A stretch of 64,000 nucleotides of DNA from Xanthostigma xanthostigma. Its lineage: Eukaryota; Arthropoda; Insecta; Raphidioptera; Raphidiidae. This document shows, piece by piece, positions 9,891-19,932 of the stretch. The position numbers and the translations under genes were made by a program. The notes beneath the pieces were generated by a model. The model was given only the letters and a program-made list of their open reading frames with translations, made no database searches and was not told where the DNA came from. The DNA is taken from contig OY754473.1 of assembly GCA_963575645.1 (NCBI GenBank), positions 2,728,001 through 2,792,000 on the forward strand, in the 5' to 3' direction. Position 1 is the stretch's first letter. Every line of letters starts with the position of its first letter.

Positions 9891-10289
9891 AAATATGGCT
9901 TGGTATTGTTTACACCAGGAGTGTCAGACTGATTCTTCTAAAGGGCCATAAGATTTAGACACCTAATTCATAAAATTTTTAAGTTTGAACTTAATTGAGG
10001 TTCTTTTATGAATTTCTCCTGAATCGATTTTACCTGTTTTAATTCGTACACATCGTGAGGAAACATATATTGTGCACTCCCCATCATTAAAGTCAAGAGA
10101 ACGATGTATATTCTATCACAATGAGTGCGAATTAACAGGCTCAAATCGATACCACAACTTTTTTCCTTTTCGTATTTATATGTGATTAGAAAAACAATTG
10201 TTCACAACTGAGTAGTAGTATCTCGGCAATACGATGGAGCTGAATGCTCCACTACTTTTGACGCTACCAATCGCGTGCGGAGTTGCGGG
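9891..10289. other. Unassigned stretch with a solo hAT-type end
   Basis: At 9916 the sequence CAGGAGTGTCAGACTGATTC followed by CTAAAGGGCCA is a hAT-like terminus, the same type as at 2444. Its partner end was not found. The rest is unassigned. Confidence 0.4.
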
Positions 10290-10662
10290 TAGCGGCTAGC
10301 AAAATAAATAATTCTGTGAATGGAGCATATAGACAGACGGACTGACAGATGAGGCTTATAGTGCCCGTCGGCAAAAATTTTACTGACAAATACTCTCCCC
10401 AAACTTTGTATATGGCTTCATTAGGCCTAGTCTGACACCTTTTTCCTCTATGACTTTTTTTGATTTTGGGGCGTTTTCCCTCTAAATTTTCCGAAACATG
10501 TCGTTTTCACGACATGTAAAAATTTATAGGTACTGTTTGTTTTTTAATTGGATAGCTTAAAAACTTCAACCAAAACGCTAAAATAATGTTCTCTGACAAA
10601 TAACAAGAACCATTTAAAATGTCTGACACCTCGAATATGTCGACATATACGAGGTGTAAGAC
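10290..10662 (-). repeat. Dispersed repeat with palindromic end, copy 1
   Basis: Reversed copy of a family also at 21439-21760 and 61.25-62.06 kb. Shared words are GGCCTAATGAAGCCATATAC, CATGTCGTCAAAACGACAT and AAGCTATCCAATT. The outer end is a 42-base palindrome, GTCTGACACCTCGAATAT followed by its inverse (10621-10662). Class unknown. Confidence 0.65.
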
Positions 10663-10969
10663 ATTTTAAATGACGCATAGAACAATAGCGAATCGTTTAT
10701 AATGTTCGGATATTTTTGGGTGCGGCAAAAATCGACATACTAGGTAGGTACATACCTTTTGAAGCATTACAGTCATATCTAAACTTATTCGCAAATAAGA
10801 CGGATGGTCGCATGTGTGGAAGAGAATTTATCGTTTTGATATTTGCCTGCGACGAGATTTATTGCAGATGGCGTTCCGCTGATGCACGGCAATGTCTGAA
10901 TCTGAAATAAAAAGAAAAACTGTTCTCAGAAAATCAGGTTAAATCGATTCAATCAAAGTACCTACATTA
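10663..10969. other. Unassigned stretch
   Basis: No recognised element. A forward frame of 64 codons (10716-10910) has no domain features. Confidence 0.3.
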
Positions 10970-11430
10970 TAGTGGTGTGTCGCTCATGAGCGAGTCGTTC
11001 ATAATGAACGACTCCTTACTCGGAGCGGAGCGAGTCGCTCTTTTTTTTGTTAACGACTCACTCCGAGCGCCATTGCTCTGTGCTGAGCTGATCTGCACTG
11101 ATGCATTCGCACATTTACGGAGCGCACACAGCACAGGCCACAGAGGCACTAGTGAACTTTGCACGTACGGAGTTATCTTTGCTGAGTCATTTAATGTTGA
11201 ATGACACACTGTAAGTGTAATGGTACTAAGCTTAACAGTGACTTAAACCATTCACATTGACGTCGTTGACAAAGATATAATATTGTAACAATAAAAATTA
11301 TTATTGTTAAGCTTTTATTATACTTTATAGTTTATCCGAAATGCGAATAATATAAGATTTCAATCGTATTAAAATGAGCTCAGAGCTGAGTGTGTATTGC
11401 GCTGTGCAATGCTTCGTGACTCTATAATTA
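10970..11430. mobile_element. hAT family 1, copy cut by a later LTR insertion
   Basis: Starts TAGTGGTGTGTCGCTC and follows the 7897-8473 copy for about 450 bases, then ends in an AT run where the solo LTR begins at 11440. The right end of the hAT is missing. Confidence 0.75.
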
Positions 11431-11439
11431 TATATATAT

Positions 11440-12033
11440 TGTTGCGCCCCCTAGTTGGGATGACTATGAACTCTTGCGCATTACCCCCCCAGTAATGCGC
11501 CTATGGAGTTTCTAAAAAAGACTATACAATACTCGAAAATAGCTTGGTTTAGCTAGTGCGCATGCGGGTGACGGTTTCGGAACCGTTTGCTGGCTGCTTG
11601 GAACGAACCTTATATAAGGGAGCAGAGTGAGCAAGTCAGGCTAGTCAGTTATTGGAGCTGTTCGTTGTGTTGACACAGTGCTCTGGCATTACGACATAAA
11701 TTCAGTTAATCTGTGGAAATAAATTAACTCTAGTGAGTGCAATTATAAATCTGGTTTTAAATAAATGACTTATAATGAATAGACAAGTGTGCTGATAAAC
11801 TTTGTGTTGTGTTCCTGTGTGTTGTAAATATTTCTTTGTACATAATTTAGTGACTCTTTATTCTGTTACTTAGTCTTTTATGTTATAATTTAGAACTATT
11901 AGTTTTGTTTCTGTTAACGTTATTATTCGTTAAGTTAAAGAAGTACGCTTTCGTTTGTGTGTTTTACTGTTTGTTAAACATTTATTCTTGTAAATAAATA
12001 ATTTCCGCCACGGACTACAGCAGTTTTGTTACA
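11440..12033 (+). mobile_element. Solo LTR fossil
   Basis: A 594-base unit beginning TGTTGCG and ending TTACA, with a TATA-like TATATAAG box at about 11611 and A/T-rich downstream part, is the form of an LTR. It stands alone, flanked by AT-rich DNA that could hide a 5-base duplication. No internal region is present. A Gypsy-type source is a guess. Moderately old. Confidence 0.65.
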
Positions 12034-12920
12034 ATATATACATATTATATAAACATACTTTTCCAAGAATGGTGCCAAACTTCTTAGGAGGGCATGAAAC
12101 GTCGATAAATTTTGGTCCGACCCCTAAGTACCGCCATTTGACCGACGCCAATAGTGTAAGTGCCTTATGGCAAATACACTAAAAAAAGAAAGATGCTTTT
12201 ATTAATTGCGCAATATAAAACTTTAATTAAAGAGAAGTTTTAAATATAAAGCTTTATTAAAATCAGCGTTCTTCCTGTGTCGTTTCATCTTTAATTTAAA
12301 CTACTGCGTAGTTCCTAAACGTCAATTAATTAATTACTTTATAAGATTGTTTAGAGAACATTTTTAATAAGTATAATTATTGTTTCTTTGAGATAAAATT
12401 TTGTTCTAATTTATTAAATTAGCAAAATTTATGCATGGAATCGCGTTTCGTCTTTCAACAAATTATAATACATTACAAGGTTAGTAGATTACAGAGGTTG
12501 TCTCGTTCCGTTGGATAGAAGTGGGGGAGATGACGTCATCCGGCGGACCTGTCGCTTGAATGAGTGGCAACGGCTGTTGTTGTTAATAAACTTAAATGGC
12601 ATAGCTTACACAAAGAAAGAACCGTAGAAAAAAAAGCACGCATACGTCGTTGATATTACATACTTTTCGAGTTTAGATTGGTCTATTCTACATGAGAAGG
12701 GGTGGTCCCAATGTCAGTGACATTATGTCAAATCTCGCAGATTCACATCCCAAATTAGCATGAATTAATTGTTTTATCTTTTTTTGACGCGAAACGTCTA
12801 ACGGCGCGGTTGGCTGGTGGTAAAACCGTGCAATTGGCACGACACTTTTACGGAACGACGTTACGTTTGTGTGCGCTGATGTGGTCTTAGGTGAAGGCGA
12901 CATCTAGAAAACTTCTAAAT
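12034..12920. other. Unassigned stretch
   Basis: Apparently single-copy within the window. A minus-strand frame of 71 codons (12688-12903) is present in a GC-richer part, but no motif was recognised. Confidence 0.3.
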
Positions 12921-13557
12921 ACCATTCCAACCCACAAGTGGGGAATGGACTAGTTTAGGTCAAAAATCACTTTTCAAAAATTTTACAGTATCTTTCCGTT
13001 TTGAGGTCCCCCGAATCTAAAAAACATATTTTTGGAAAATCTGTTAGTCTGTGAACACGATACAGGTCAAACGGATGAGCGGATTGAAACCAAATTTTGG
13101 GAGGATGTTTGGTATGTAAATATGAAGAGCCCTCTTCTTTTTGGGGAAAATCGGCGCATGCGCAGAAGAGATATATGCTATAACGGTGTTTTTTATATAA
13201 CAATGATATACTTTTCATAACGGCTTATTATTTTATTTATTTTTTCAAGAAAGTTTCGTTAAAAAATGTTTTTTCAAAACTTTATAGTTTTAGAAATATT
13301 TTGAAAATAAAAAAAATCAGCCGCTCTTTTGTTTTATGGATCTGTCAGAAATAAACTAGTTCGGCATGCTTTGATTAATGTTTACATGACGTGGAACATA
13401 TTATGTAGGTAACCATAGGAACGAATAGCATCATATTGAATACTAGCAATTACCCGCGTCACCTCACATGATATCAGAAATTTTATTTTCTTTATTATAA
13501 TCAAATGTCAACATTTTTGAAGTTGGAATGGTCTCGTCGCCCAATTGGCTGGAATTT
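12921..13557 (+). repeat. ACCATTCC-family repeat, copy 3
   Basis: Nearly full forward copy, from the ACCATTCC hairpin to GGCTGGAATTTTT. It is followed without a gap by a second, partial copy. Confidence 0.8.
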
Positions 13558-13800
13558 TTATAACGGCTTATTATTCTATTTATTTTCTCAAAAAAGTTTC
13601 CTTAAAAGTTTTTTTTTCTAAACTTTATAGTTTCGGAAATATTTTGAAAATAAAAAAAAAATCAACCGCTCTTTTTTTATGGATCTGTCAGAAATAAACT
13701 AGTTCGGCATGCTTTGATTAATTTTTACATGACGTGGAACATATTATGTAGGTAACCATGGCAACGAATAGCAAATATCATATTGAATACTAGCCATTAT
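13558..13800 (+). repeat. ACCATTCC-family repeat, partial tandem copy
   Basis: Resumes in the family at ATAACGGCTTATTATTCTAT directly after the end of copy 3 and runs to ACTAGCCATTA. The head-to-tail arrangement could reflect unequal exchange or replication slippage. Confidence 0.7.
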
Positions 13801-13810
13801 TTCGATCACT

Positions 13811-14398
13811 TTTTGACGTGATAACGTCTTATAAATTGATGAATCACCAATCTTATAAATTGATGAAACACCGGCTGCATGCACGAAAAAGTGTAACGTT
13901 CCTAACGTTCCGCCTGACCCTGTGCGTGCTTTTCTCGAAAACGGCCCTAACGATTTGGATGAAATTTACTGAAAAGGGATTTTGGGGGGCAAAAAATCGA
14001 TTTAGTTAGGTCTCATCTCTCGAAAAAATCGTTTTCATACAAATTTTATCATTATAAAAATCAATTTTTTGACGTATGAAAATACTTAAATATTGTAAGT
14101 AGGTTTTGGAAATTTATATAAACAATGAAACAATTGTTTTCAAAATATTATGACAATTAATCTTTGAGACTTAAAATAAATACGAAAGAAAGAAAGTTAA
14201 AAAAAAAACAGTTATTATTATAGGTGGTGAGTAATTTTAATAAATAAAATTAACCTAAATTTGAAGCGAAAGATGCAATATCATAGATTCGAATTATTAT
14301 AATTATTATATGTAGAATTTAGGTTATGTATTACGGAATACGTTATCACGTAAACCTATCGTCCGTAAACCGACTTTACAGACAACCAATTTTTTTTA
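13811..14398 (+). mobile_element. GACGTGATAACG-family element, copy 1
   Basis: Begins TTTTGACGTGATAACG and ends CTTTACAGACAACCAATTTT. The first ~100 and last ~110 bases are shared with copies at 39.18 and 46.31 kb; the middle (about 13910-14310) is shared with the 18.8-20.9 kb Helitron family. It is therefore a mosaic. No gene inside. Confidence 0.7.
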
Positions 14399-14883
14399 GA
14401 AAGATTATTGTTATACGATGTGGTGCAGACCGCCCGTCACTCACCATAATGTGTTTTGTCCCGATTGGCCGCCCTAGGCCCGGGCCTACTGGGCCTTAAG
14501 GCAAATCCGCCACTGAGGCAATGTATATCTTACACACGTTAAAATAGTGTCAAAAGTGTCAACACATTTTATACTGAAGCACGATACCAAACACACCAAT
14601 TATCCTGTTCTCTGTTGCTACTAATTGTGCACAATTTCCGCGTCAGCAGCATTTCTCTCTGTTGACTCGGTGTTGAAAGAACGTATAAAAAAGAGCTTGT
14701 TATGCGGATTTACGCACGCCAAGCGATTTTTTTTTAAATCAGAATGTACACAAATTAAAGTGGTTTTAGGCACGTTTAACACGCGTGAAAACATACAGTA
14801 GGGGAGACAGGGGTACGTTGTACGGCAAAATATGTGAATTCACACACTGTTCAAGTCCGTTGCACACGATTCTTTTTTTTTTT
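14399..14883. other. Unassigned stretch with a solo hAT-type end
   Basis: A reversed hAT-style terminus, CAGTGGCGGATTTGCC, ends at 14515 and is followed inward by GGCCCAGTAGGCCCGGGCCT. No partner end seen. The rest is unassigned. Confidence 0.4.
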
Positions 14884-15665
14884 GGCCGCTGAAACACTCG
14901 ACGGATTGGGCTGAAATTTGGCACACAGATAGTTATTATGACGTAGGCATCCACTACGTATTTTTGAAAATTCAACCCCTAAAAAGGTGTAACGGAGGTT
15001 CTAAACTTGCATGGAGAAATCATATATAAGATAGATGTATCAATTCGAAAATGCGCTACTCCTGTCAAGAAATAAATAGAGCTGTAAAAGTAACGAGAAA
15101 TTGTGTACCGGTATGTATTCGTTACTTAAAGAACCAGTACCCGTTACTTTCGTATCGTTACGTTACTCGTTACTTTTCATACGACATACAATCGTGTACT
15201 AACAGCATCAAGCATGTACCATCGCATCGAGGCGCGTCGCATACGTGATACGATATGACTTCGTTCGAATAACGTATAACCGCATCAAACGAGTCGAACT
15301 GACATGGATACGACAAATGCGAGTAACGAAATGAATTTGTAAGTAACGATTCGTTACTTCGAGTCAGACGATGTACCCGTTACTCAGTAACGAATACATA
15401 CGGTTTGTTACAGCTCTAAAAATAAATAAACACGCTTTTCATGCTTTTTCAAAAACAACCCCTTCAGAGGGTGAAAAGAGGTAAATAGTCTAAAAATCAA
15501 CATGGGTGTCATTTTCAAGGTTTGTCAGGACGTTGATCACGTGAATGTCATCAACTTTGAAATTTATTTGGGAGGTCTACGTCGAGAAAGGAGTAACTAT
15601 GCCAAATAATGGAAATGCGTCCGTGTTTCGTCTTAATCGCGTGCGAAGCCGCGGGTAACGGCTAG
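14884..15665 (+). mobile_element. Helitron-like element, 5' truncated, hAT inside
   Basis: The 3' end GCGTGCGAAGCCGCGGGTAA with CGG-CTAG (ends 15665) then T is the hairpin-plus-CTAG terminus of a Helitron. The 5' conserved words CGGATTGGGCTGAAATTTGG are near 14898. The true TC start is missing or was lost next to a T run. A hAT lies inside at 15077-15418. A reversed relative is at 24.42-24.82 kb. Confidence 0.7.
15077..15418. mobile_element. hAT element, family 2
   Basis: Ends TAGAGCTGTAA and inverted TTACAGCTCTA, with an 8-base duplication GAAATAAA/AAAATAAA (one difference) at 15069-15076 and 15419-15426. The interior is rich in GTTACT/AGTAACG repeats in both directions. No coding capacity. 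Nested in a Helitron. Confidence 0.85.
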
Positions 15666-15830
15666 TTAACTTATAAACTGTCATAAATGACAAAAATATA
15701 CGCTATATATGATGCCATGTTTGTTTATGACGTTTGCGCATGTCGTCCACGTGACAAGATACTGTTTTGTGATTGGTTCTTGCTCAAGGCCAGCAGAAAA
15801 TCCGGGACGAAAAATAATCCCGCTTCTAAC
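15666..15830. repeat. Fragment related to the TTAA-flanked family
   Basis: Words such as GTGACAAGATACTGTTT and TGATTGGTTCTTGCTCAAG match, in order, the body of the 5279-7650 element and the pieces at 23.8 and 44.4 kb. No ends are visible. Confidence 0.45.
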
Positions 15831-16242
15831 CACGCGCGGGTCACACTAGGCTGGTTGCCAGCCGCGAGTTGTGGAAGCCGCAACTGTCAGCCATCAATCA
15901 GCTAGGTGTGAGCATAAAATTCGCCGCTGGCGCCGCCAGCCGGCGAGTTTATTTATCAACGGCTGGTGAAATTGTTCCATTTTGGTAGCCAGGCAGCGGC
16001 GACTAGCAGGTCACGTGACTCACTCGCACCCGCTACTACCAGCGAGCAGCGCAGTCTGACCGAAGCAGTGCGAGTAAGCCATCACGTGCCACGTGGTTTA
16101 TGTTCGATGATGTAGTGGCCGGATTGGCAGCCACTACTCGCGGTAGACTAGCGAGTAGCAACCGTAGTGTGACCGGGCTGACCGCCGCTGCTTGCTGGTG
16201 CTACTGTCCGCCGCTGACAAGCAGCCTAGTATGACCCGCGCT
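15831..16242. mobile_element. GC-rich MITE, possibly Harbinger-like
   Basis: The ends GCGCGGGTCACACTAGGCTG and an inverted match (one difference) define about 410 bases. A TAA lies just outside each end, in opposite register. The interior is unusually GC-rich for this window and rich in CCGCTGC/GCAGCGG words. No open frame of note. Confidence 0.65.
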
Positions 16243-16378
16243 TAATCGTATCGGGCTTCCGTTTCTATAAATAATAATGTTGGTGTTTCTTTTTCTTCCG
16301 ATGTCGTGAAATATCGTGATCGAGAACAATGGACCCAATGTTGGCTACGACACTGATAATATGGACGTTGTTTGTATA

Positions 16379-17221
16379 CAGATTGTATCAAATCAAAACG
16401 GTCCATAGAACATTCTGTGTGTAAGACAGAGACGATATATAAAGCACTAAAGCAGTAAGTAAGAATGAGATAAATGATCGCTAATAGTTACTGTGGTTAC
16501 GTAAATAAATAATTACGTACACTGTAAATCTTTTTACCAAATTATCAATTAAAACAGCTAAACTGTAATATTAATTCGTATTATTATTTATATCTGGTAC
16601 AAAAGTTTTAACAGTACTTTTAAAAATTAATTTATAAATGTTCAAAAAGACCTCCACGTTCTGCCAAACAATATCCTAATCGATTATAAATATTTTCCCT
16701 CACATTGGCTAACATCTCATGGACAACGGAACGACATGCATTCGAAATCTATATTTTCAATTCGTTATTAGCTCTATTTTCTTGAAAGCCATAAATTTTG
16801 GATTTTACAAATCCCCATAAAAAAATCTAATGGAGTCAAATCTGGAGACTTGGCGGGCCAAATAATGGTTCCACGACCACTTATCAAATGATTAGGAAAT
16901 GTATCGTTTAGACATTCTTGCACCAATGGGGAGTTATGAGCTGGACAACCATCCTGCTGAAACCATTTAATTATTTGGATTTTTCCCGAACAGTATAAAT
17001 AGCCATTTTATCAATAATTTCACTAGTGAATACTGACATTTGATAAAATTGTGATTTTTACTGTAAAAAACAAAGACGATACTATCAGATTGTATGACCA
17101 CAGTAACTATTAGCGATCATTTAGGTATTTCATTCTTACTTACTGCTTTAGTGCTTTATATAATATCGTCTCTGTCTTACACACAGAATGTTCTATGACC
17201 CGTTTTATTTGATACAATCTG
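16379..17221 (-). mobile_element. Mariner-type element with long inverted ends
   Basis: The ends CAGATTGTATCAAAT and inverted ATTTGATACAATCTG lie inside TA duplications (16377-16378, 17222-17223). The inverted repeats extend about 120 bases with few differences, including GTGTGTAAGACAGAGACGAT. The transposase remnant on the minus strand fills the middle. The length, 843 bases, is short for an intact mariner, so part of the gene is gone. Confidence 0.85.
16630..16985 (-). pseudogene. Mariner-like DDE transposase fragment
   Basis: On the minus strand from about 16985: QQDGCPAHNSPLV, containing a catalytic aspartate, is followed by FPNHLISGRG and SPDLTPLDFF, containing the third catalytic aspartate. 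This order and spacing are those of Tc1/mariner DDE transposases. The frame breaks just after LDFF, and the later part (words like CRSVVHEMLANVRENIYNRL) lies in another frame. The N-terminal binding domain is missing. It cannot make an active enzyme. Confidence 0.75.
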
Positions 17222-17223
17222 TA

Positions 17224-17733
17224 TAATGTACTGGAATTTAATATCACATATAAAATCTACAATTTACTGGAATAATTAACCGCTTTAATCATGAATGATA
17301 TCTCTGTTTATGATTTCAACTGTCGGAGCGGCGCTAATCCATAGAGAAAATACATGCCCACCCGTCATTTGTCTAAACAATAGAGAATCAGTTAGTGACA
17401 GCCATAATCATAATAATAATCAACGAATGCTGCGACACGTTCGTAGCGTCAGGCCACATAAATAGAACTAGCGCGACCGTCATTTGTTAACAATGGATAA
17501 TCAGTTACATAATGCAATCGTAGCATATCAATTATCCAGTCACGCGACTACGGGCTCTGCCTTGTGTTACGTAATATCTATACGGCGCTACACTGTACAG
17601 ACTGTACGATGACACTAGGGTCTTCCAATAGGGACTTCCGAACTTTGACAATTGATAGCGGCCATCTTGTTGAAGCTACATCTGTCAAATTGACTGTCGT
17701 TTATTCAGTCTGTTTTGGAAAGTCACCATGGAC
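17224..17733. other. Unassigned stretch
   Basis: No gene recognised. A weak internal duplication is visible (ATAGAGAATCAGTTAGTGAC near 17382 and ATGGATAATCAGTTACATAA near 17494). Confidence 0.3.
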
Positions 17734-18192
17734 TAGACTTGGGTAGCTCATGAGTGAATGATAAAAAAGATATATATCGTTGCCGGTGCGCTAATCACTC
17801 ACTATCTCACTCCGTTTTCAAATATATCTTTAGCTCACTAGTCTTAATGTTCATTTTCCAACCACTGAAATGCTGAGTTACTGAGCAAGAGTAAACGAGA
17901 GCGTGCTACTCTACTAAACAAAGGGAGAGACAGAGACAGATAGTCTGACGATATTCCTGTTGTTGTTGGTAGACCAAGGTCATGGAACGCAGTACTAAAT
18001 CTGTCTCTCTTTCTTGAGTATCTTTCCATCTTTACATCTCGCTCAGTTCACCAATGCATCATTCAGATTGAGTTATTGTTTTCATTCACTGAGCTAAATG
18101 AGCGACTGAGCTAAATGAGTGATATAATATATCCTGTGATACAAAAGATATGAATCTCTTTTCTTTTTAGTGACACACTCTGCGCACCTCTA
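17734..18192. mobile_element. hAT-like element, family 3
   Basis: Starts TAGACTTGGG and ends inverted CGCACCTCTA, the TAGRNNTGGG style of hAT ends. The flanking octamers CCATGGAC and CCATATAT agree at five of eight positions, so the duplication is decayed or doubtful. AGCTCA/TGAGCT words repeat near both ends. Confidence 0.55.
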
Positions 18193-18197
18193 CCATA

Positions 18198-18439
18198 TAT
18201 ACTGCCGTAAAGAAGCAAAATGCAGTAAGTGACCAACTTATGAATTTGAGTAAATCAAGATTTACTAAAAATGTATTGACCGTCCAGAATTTTAGATTAT
18301 GGAAACCAAAACATGGGGGAAACATTTTTTAAAGACAATAAAATTATTGCTGCGGCACTTACTGCTGTCGTTAGTTTCAGTATGAACTCATTTTTCAACA
18401 AATGTCACTTACTGCCCTTTGCCTTTTTAAGGCAGTATA
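18198..18439. mobile_element. TA-flanked MITE, 242 bases
   Basis: TATACTGCCGTAAAGAAG on the left is mirrored by CTTTTTAAGGCAGTATA on the right, with a matching inner block (GCAGTAAGTGA / TCACTTACTGC). A TA target is compatible. The 89-codon frame at 18313-18582 crosses the MITE and the SINE and is not a gene. Confidence 0.7.
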
Positions 18440-18489
18440 GCGTTCAACAATATGTGCAAATGATAAAATTGTTTTATCAAAATGGGTGT

Positions 18490-18739
18490 TCTTTTCGGGA
18501 TGGTTTCTTATTCAAGGTCATGGCCGATTACCTGTCAAACTTCTATGCTCAAAATTTGCCTACCTTATCCTTAATTTCCTAATAATTCCTTCATTCGCCC
18601 ATTGCTATTAATTAAGTTCAAGTTTAAAAATTGTAGAAAATAACGGGAAGTGTGATAGAAAACAAAATAGTAATGGTGCGAATGGCGTCTGTTATGACAT
18701 AAAGTCGAGAAACGGACGTTAAACGCATTATTATTATTA
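18490..18739 (+). mobile_element. SINE, 5' truncated copy
   Basis: Matches the 3' two thirds of the 5612 SINE, from TATTCAAGGTCATGGCCGAT to the tail CGCATTATTATTATTA. The promoter boxes are absent. The tail ends exactly where the Helitron at 18740 begins. Confidence 0.8.
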
Positions 18740-19375
18740 GTACCTGGGTGACCGAGCTTTGCTCGGAAAGTTAAATAAAATACTAATATTCAAATACGTA
18801 TTTATTTTAAGTCTCACTTGGATAGTAATCCCTATATTATTAAACGAGCTAATCTTGTACCTATGTATCTATGTACCTATATACCTATGTCCCTAAATAT
18901 TTTCTCGAAAACGGCCCTAACGATTTGGATGAAATTTACTGAAAAGGGATTTTGGGGGGCAAAAAATCGTTTTAGCTAGGTCTCATCTCTCGAAAAAATC
19001 GTTTTCTTACAAATTTTATCATTATAAAAATCAATTTTTTGACGTATGAAAATACTTAAATATTGTAAGTAGGTTTTGGAATTTTATACAATGAAACAAT
19101 TGTTTTCAAAATATTATGACAGTTAATCTTTAATTACTATCCAAGTGAGACTTAATTAAAATAAATACGTATTTGAAAGAAAGTTATAAACAATTATTAT
19201 TATTGGGCTTTGACATGCTCACTCCTGACATCTGGTGGCTAATATAAAAAATAAAATGTGAATGCATTTAGTCGATCTATCATCTGTGAACAGTACTCCA
19301 TTCGTACTTTTAAATTCTTAAAAAATGAAATAAATAAAAAGTTTTGAAAATAACTGCAGTTAAAAATCAATGAAA

Positions 19376-19646
19376 GTTTGCTCTGCACATTTTAAAAGAT
19401 GATTTTATGTTTTCAAGTAAGTACTATACAACTGTAACGTTACTATTATATTATAACCTCATAGTTATAATATACAGTTTGTTTATTATTAATATTTTTA
19501 TCTACAGATACTGCTAAAAAACAGCATTTGAAAAAAAATAAATGCTGTAAGTACCTTCAGTCAATTTACCTGGGAAAAAAAACACAGCTACTGATGAGAA
19601 CCGTAGGATACAGAGGAACAAGAGAAAAGAAGAACAAAAAATTTAA
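19376..19646 (+). pseudogene. THAP-like fragment, left arm
   Basis: VCSAHF (19376-19393) has the C-x2-H spacing that closes a THAP zinc site, and DDFMFS follows in the next frame before a donor-like CAA-GTAAGT. After about 90 bases an acceptor-like CTACAG leads into a second exon. It contains PSVNLPGKK, the conserved NAVPS-type block after the THAP domain, again with a small insertion against the right arm. The frame ends at a TAA (19644-19646). Decayed, and lacking the N-terminal half of the domain. Confidence 0.55.
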
Positions 19647-19820
19647 TTTGGAAAATAAAGATTCAGTACATCAAACATCAATGAAAATTATAATAAATTG
19701 TAACTAAACCTAATTTTTTAGTGAAATAATTACTTTGATTGTCGTTATGATTATCATCATAAACTTCATTATTATCTTAGTTTTCAACAATAAGACTATC
19801 ATCATTTTCTTTATTGCCTA

Positions 19821-19932
19821 ATTCATACAATAATTGAATCCTATGGTTCTGATCAGTAGCTGTGTTTTTTTCCCAGACAAATTGACTGAAGGTATAGCAT
19901 TTTCTTTCAAATCCTGGTTTTTTAGCAGTATC
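19821..19932 (-). pseudogene. THAP-like fragment, right arm
   Basis: Mirror-image counterpart of the left-arm exon. On the minus strand LKENAIPSVNLSGKK is open and better preserved than in the left arm, giving the clearest match to the block following THAP domains. The arms have therefore diverged independently since the palindrome formed. Not a functional gene. Confidence 0.55.

Noticed and set aside
11440-12033. Considered as an ordinary promoter and first exon because of the TATATAAG box
   Set aside because: The TG...CA boundaries, the isolated position inside a hAT copy and the lack of a following coding region fit a solo LTR better.
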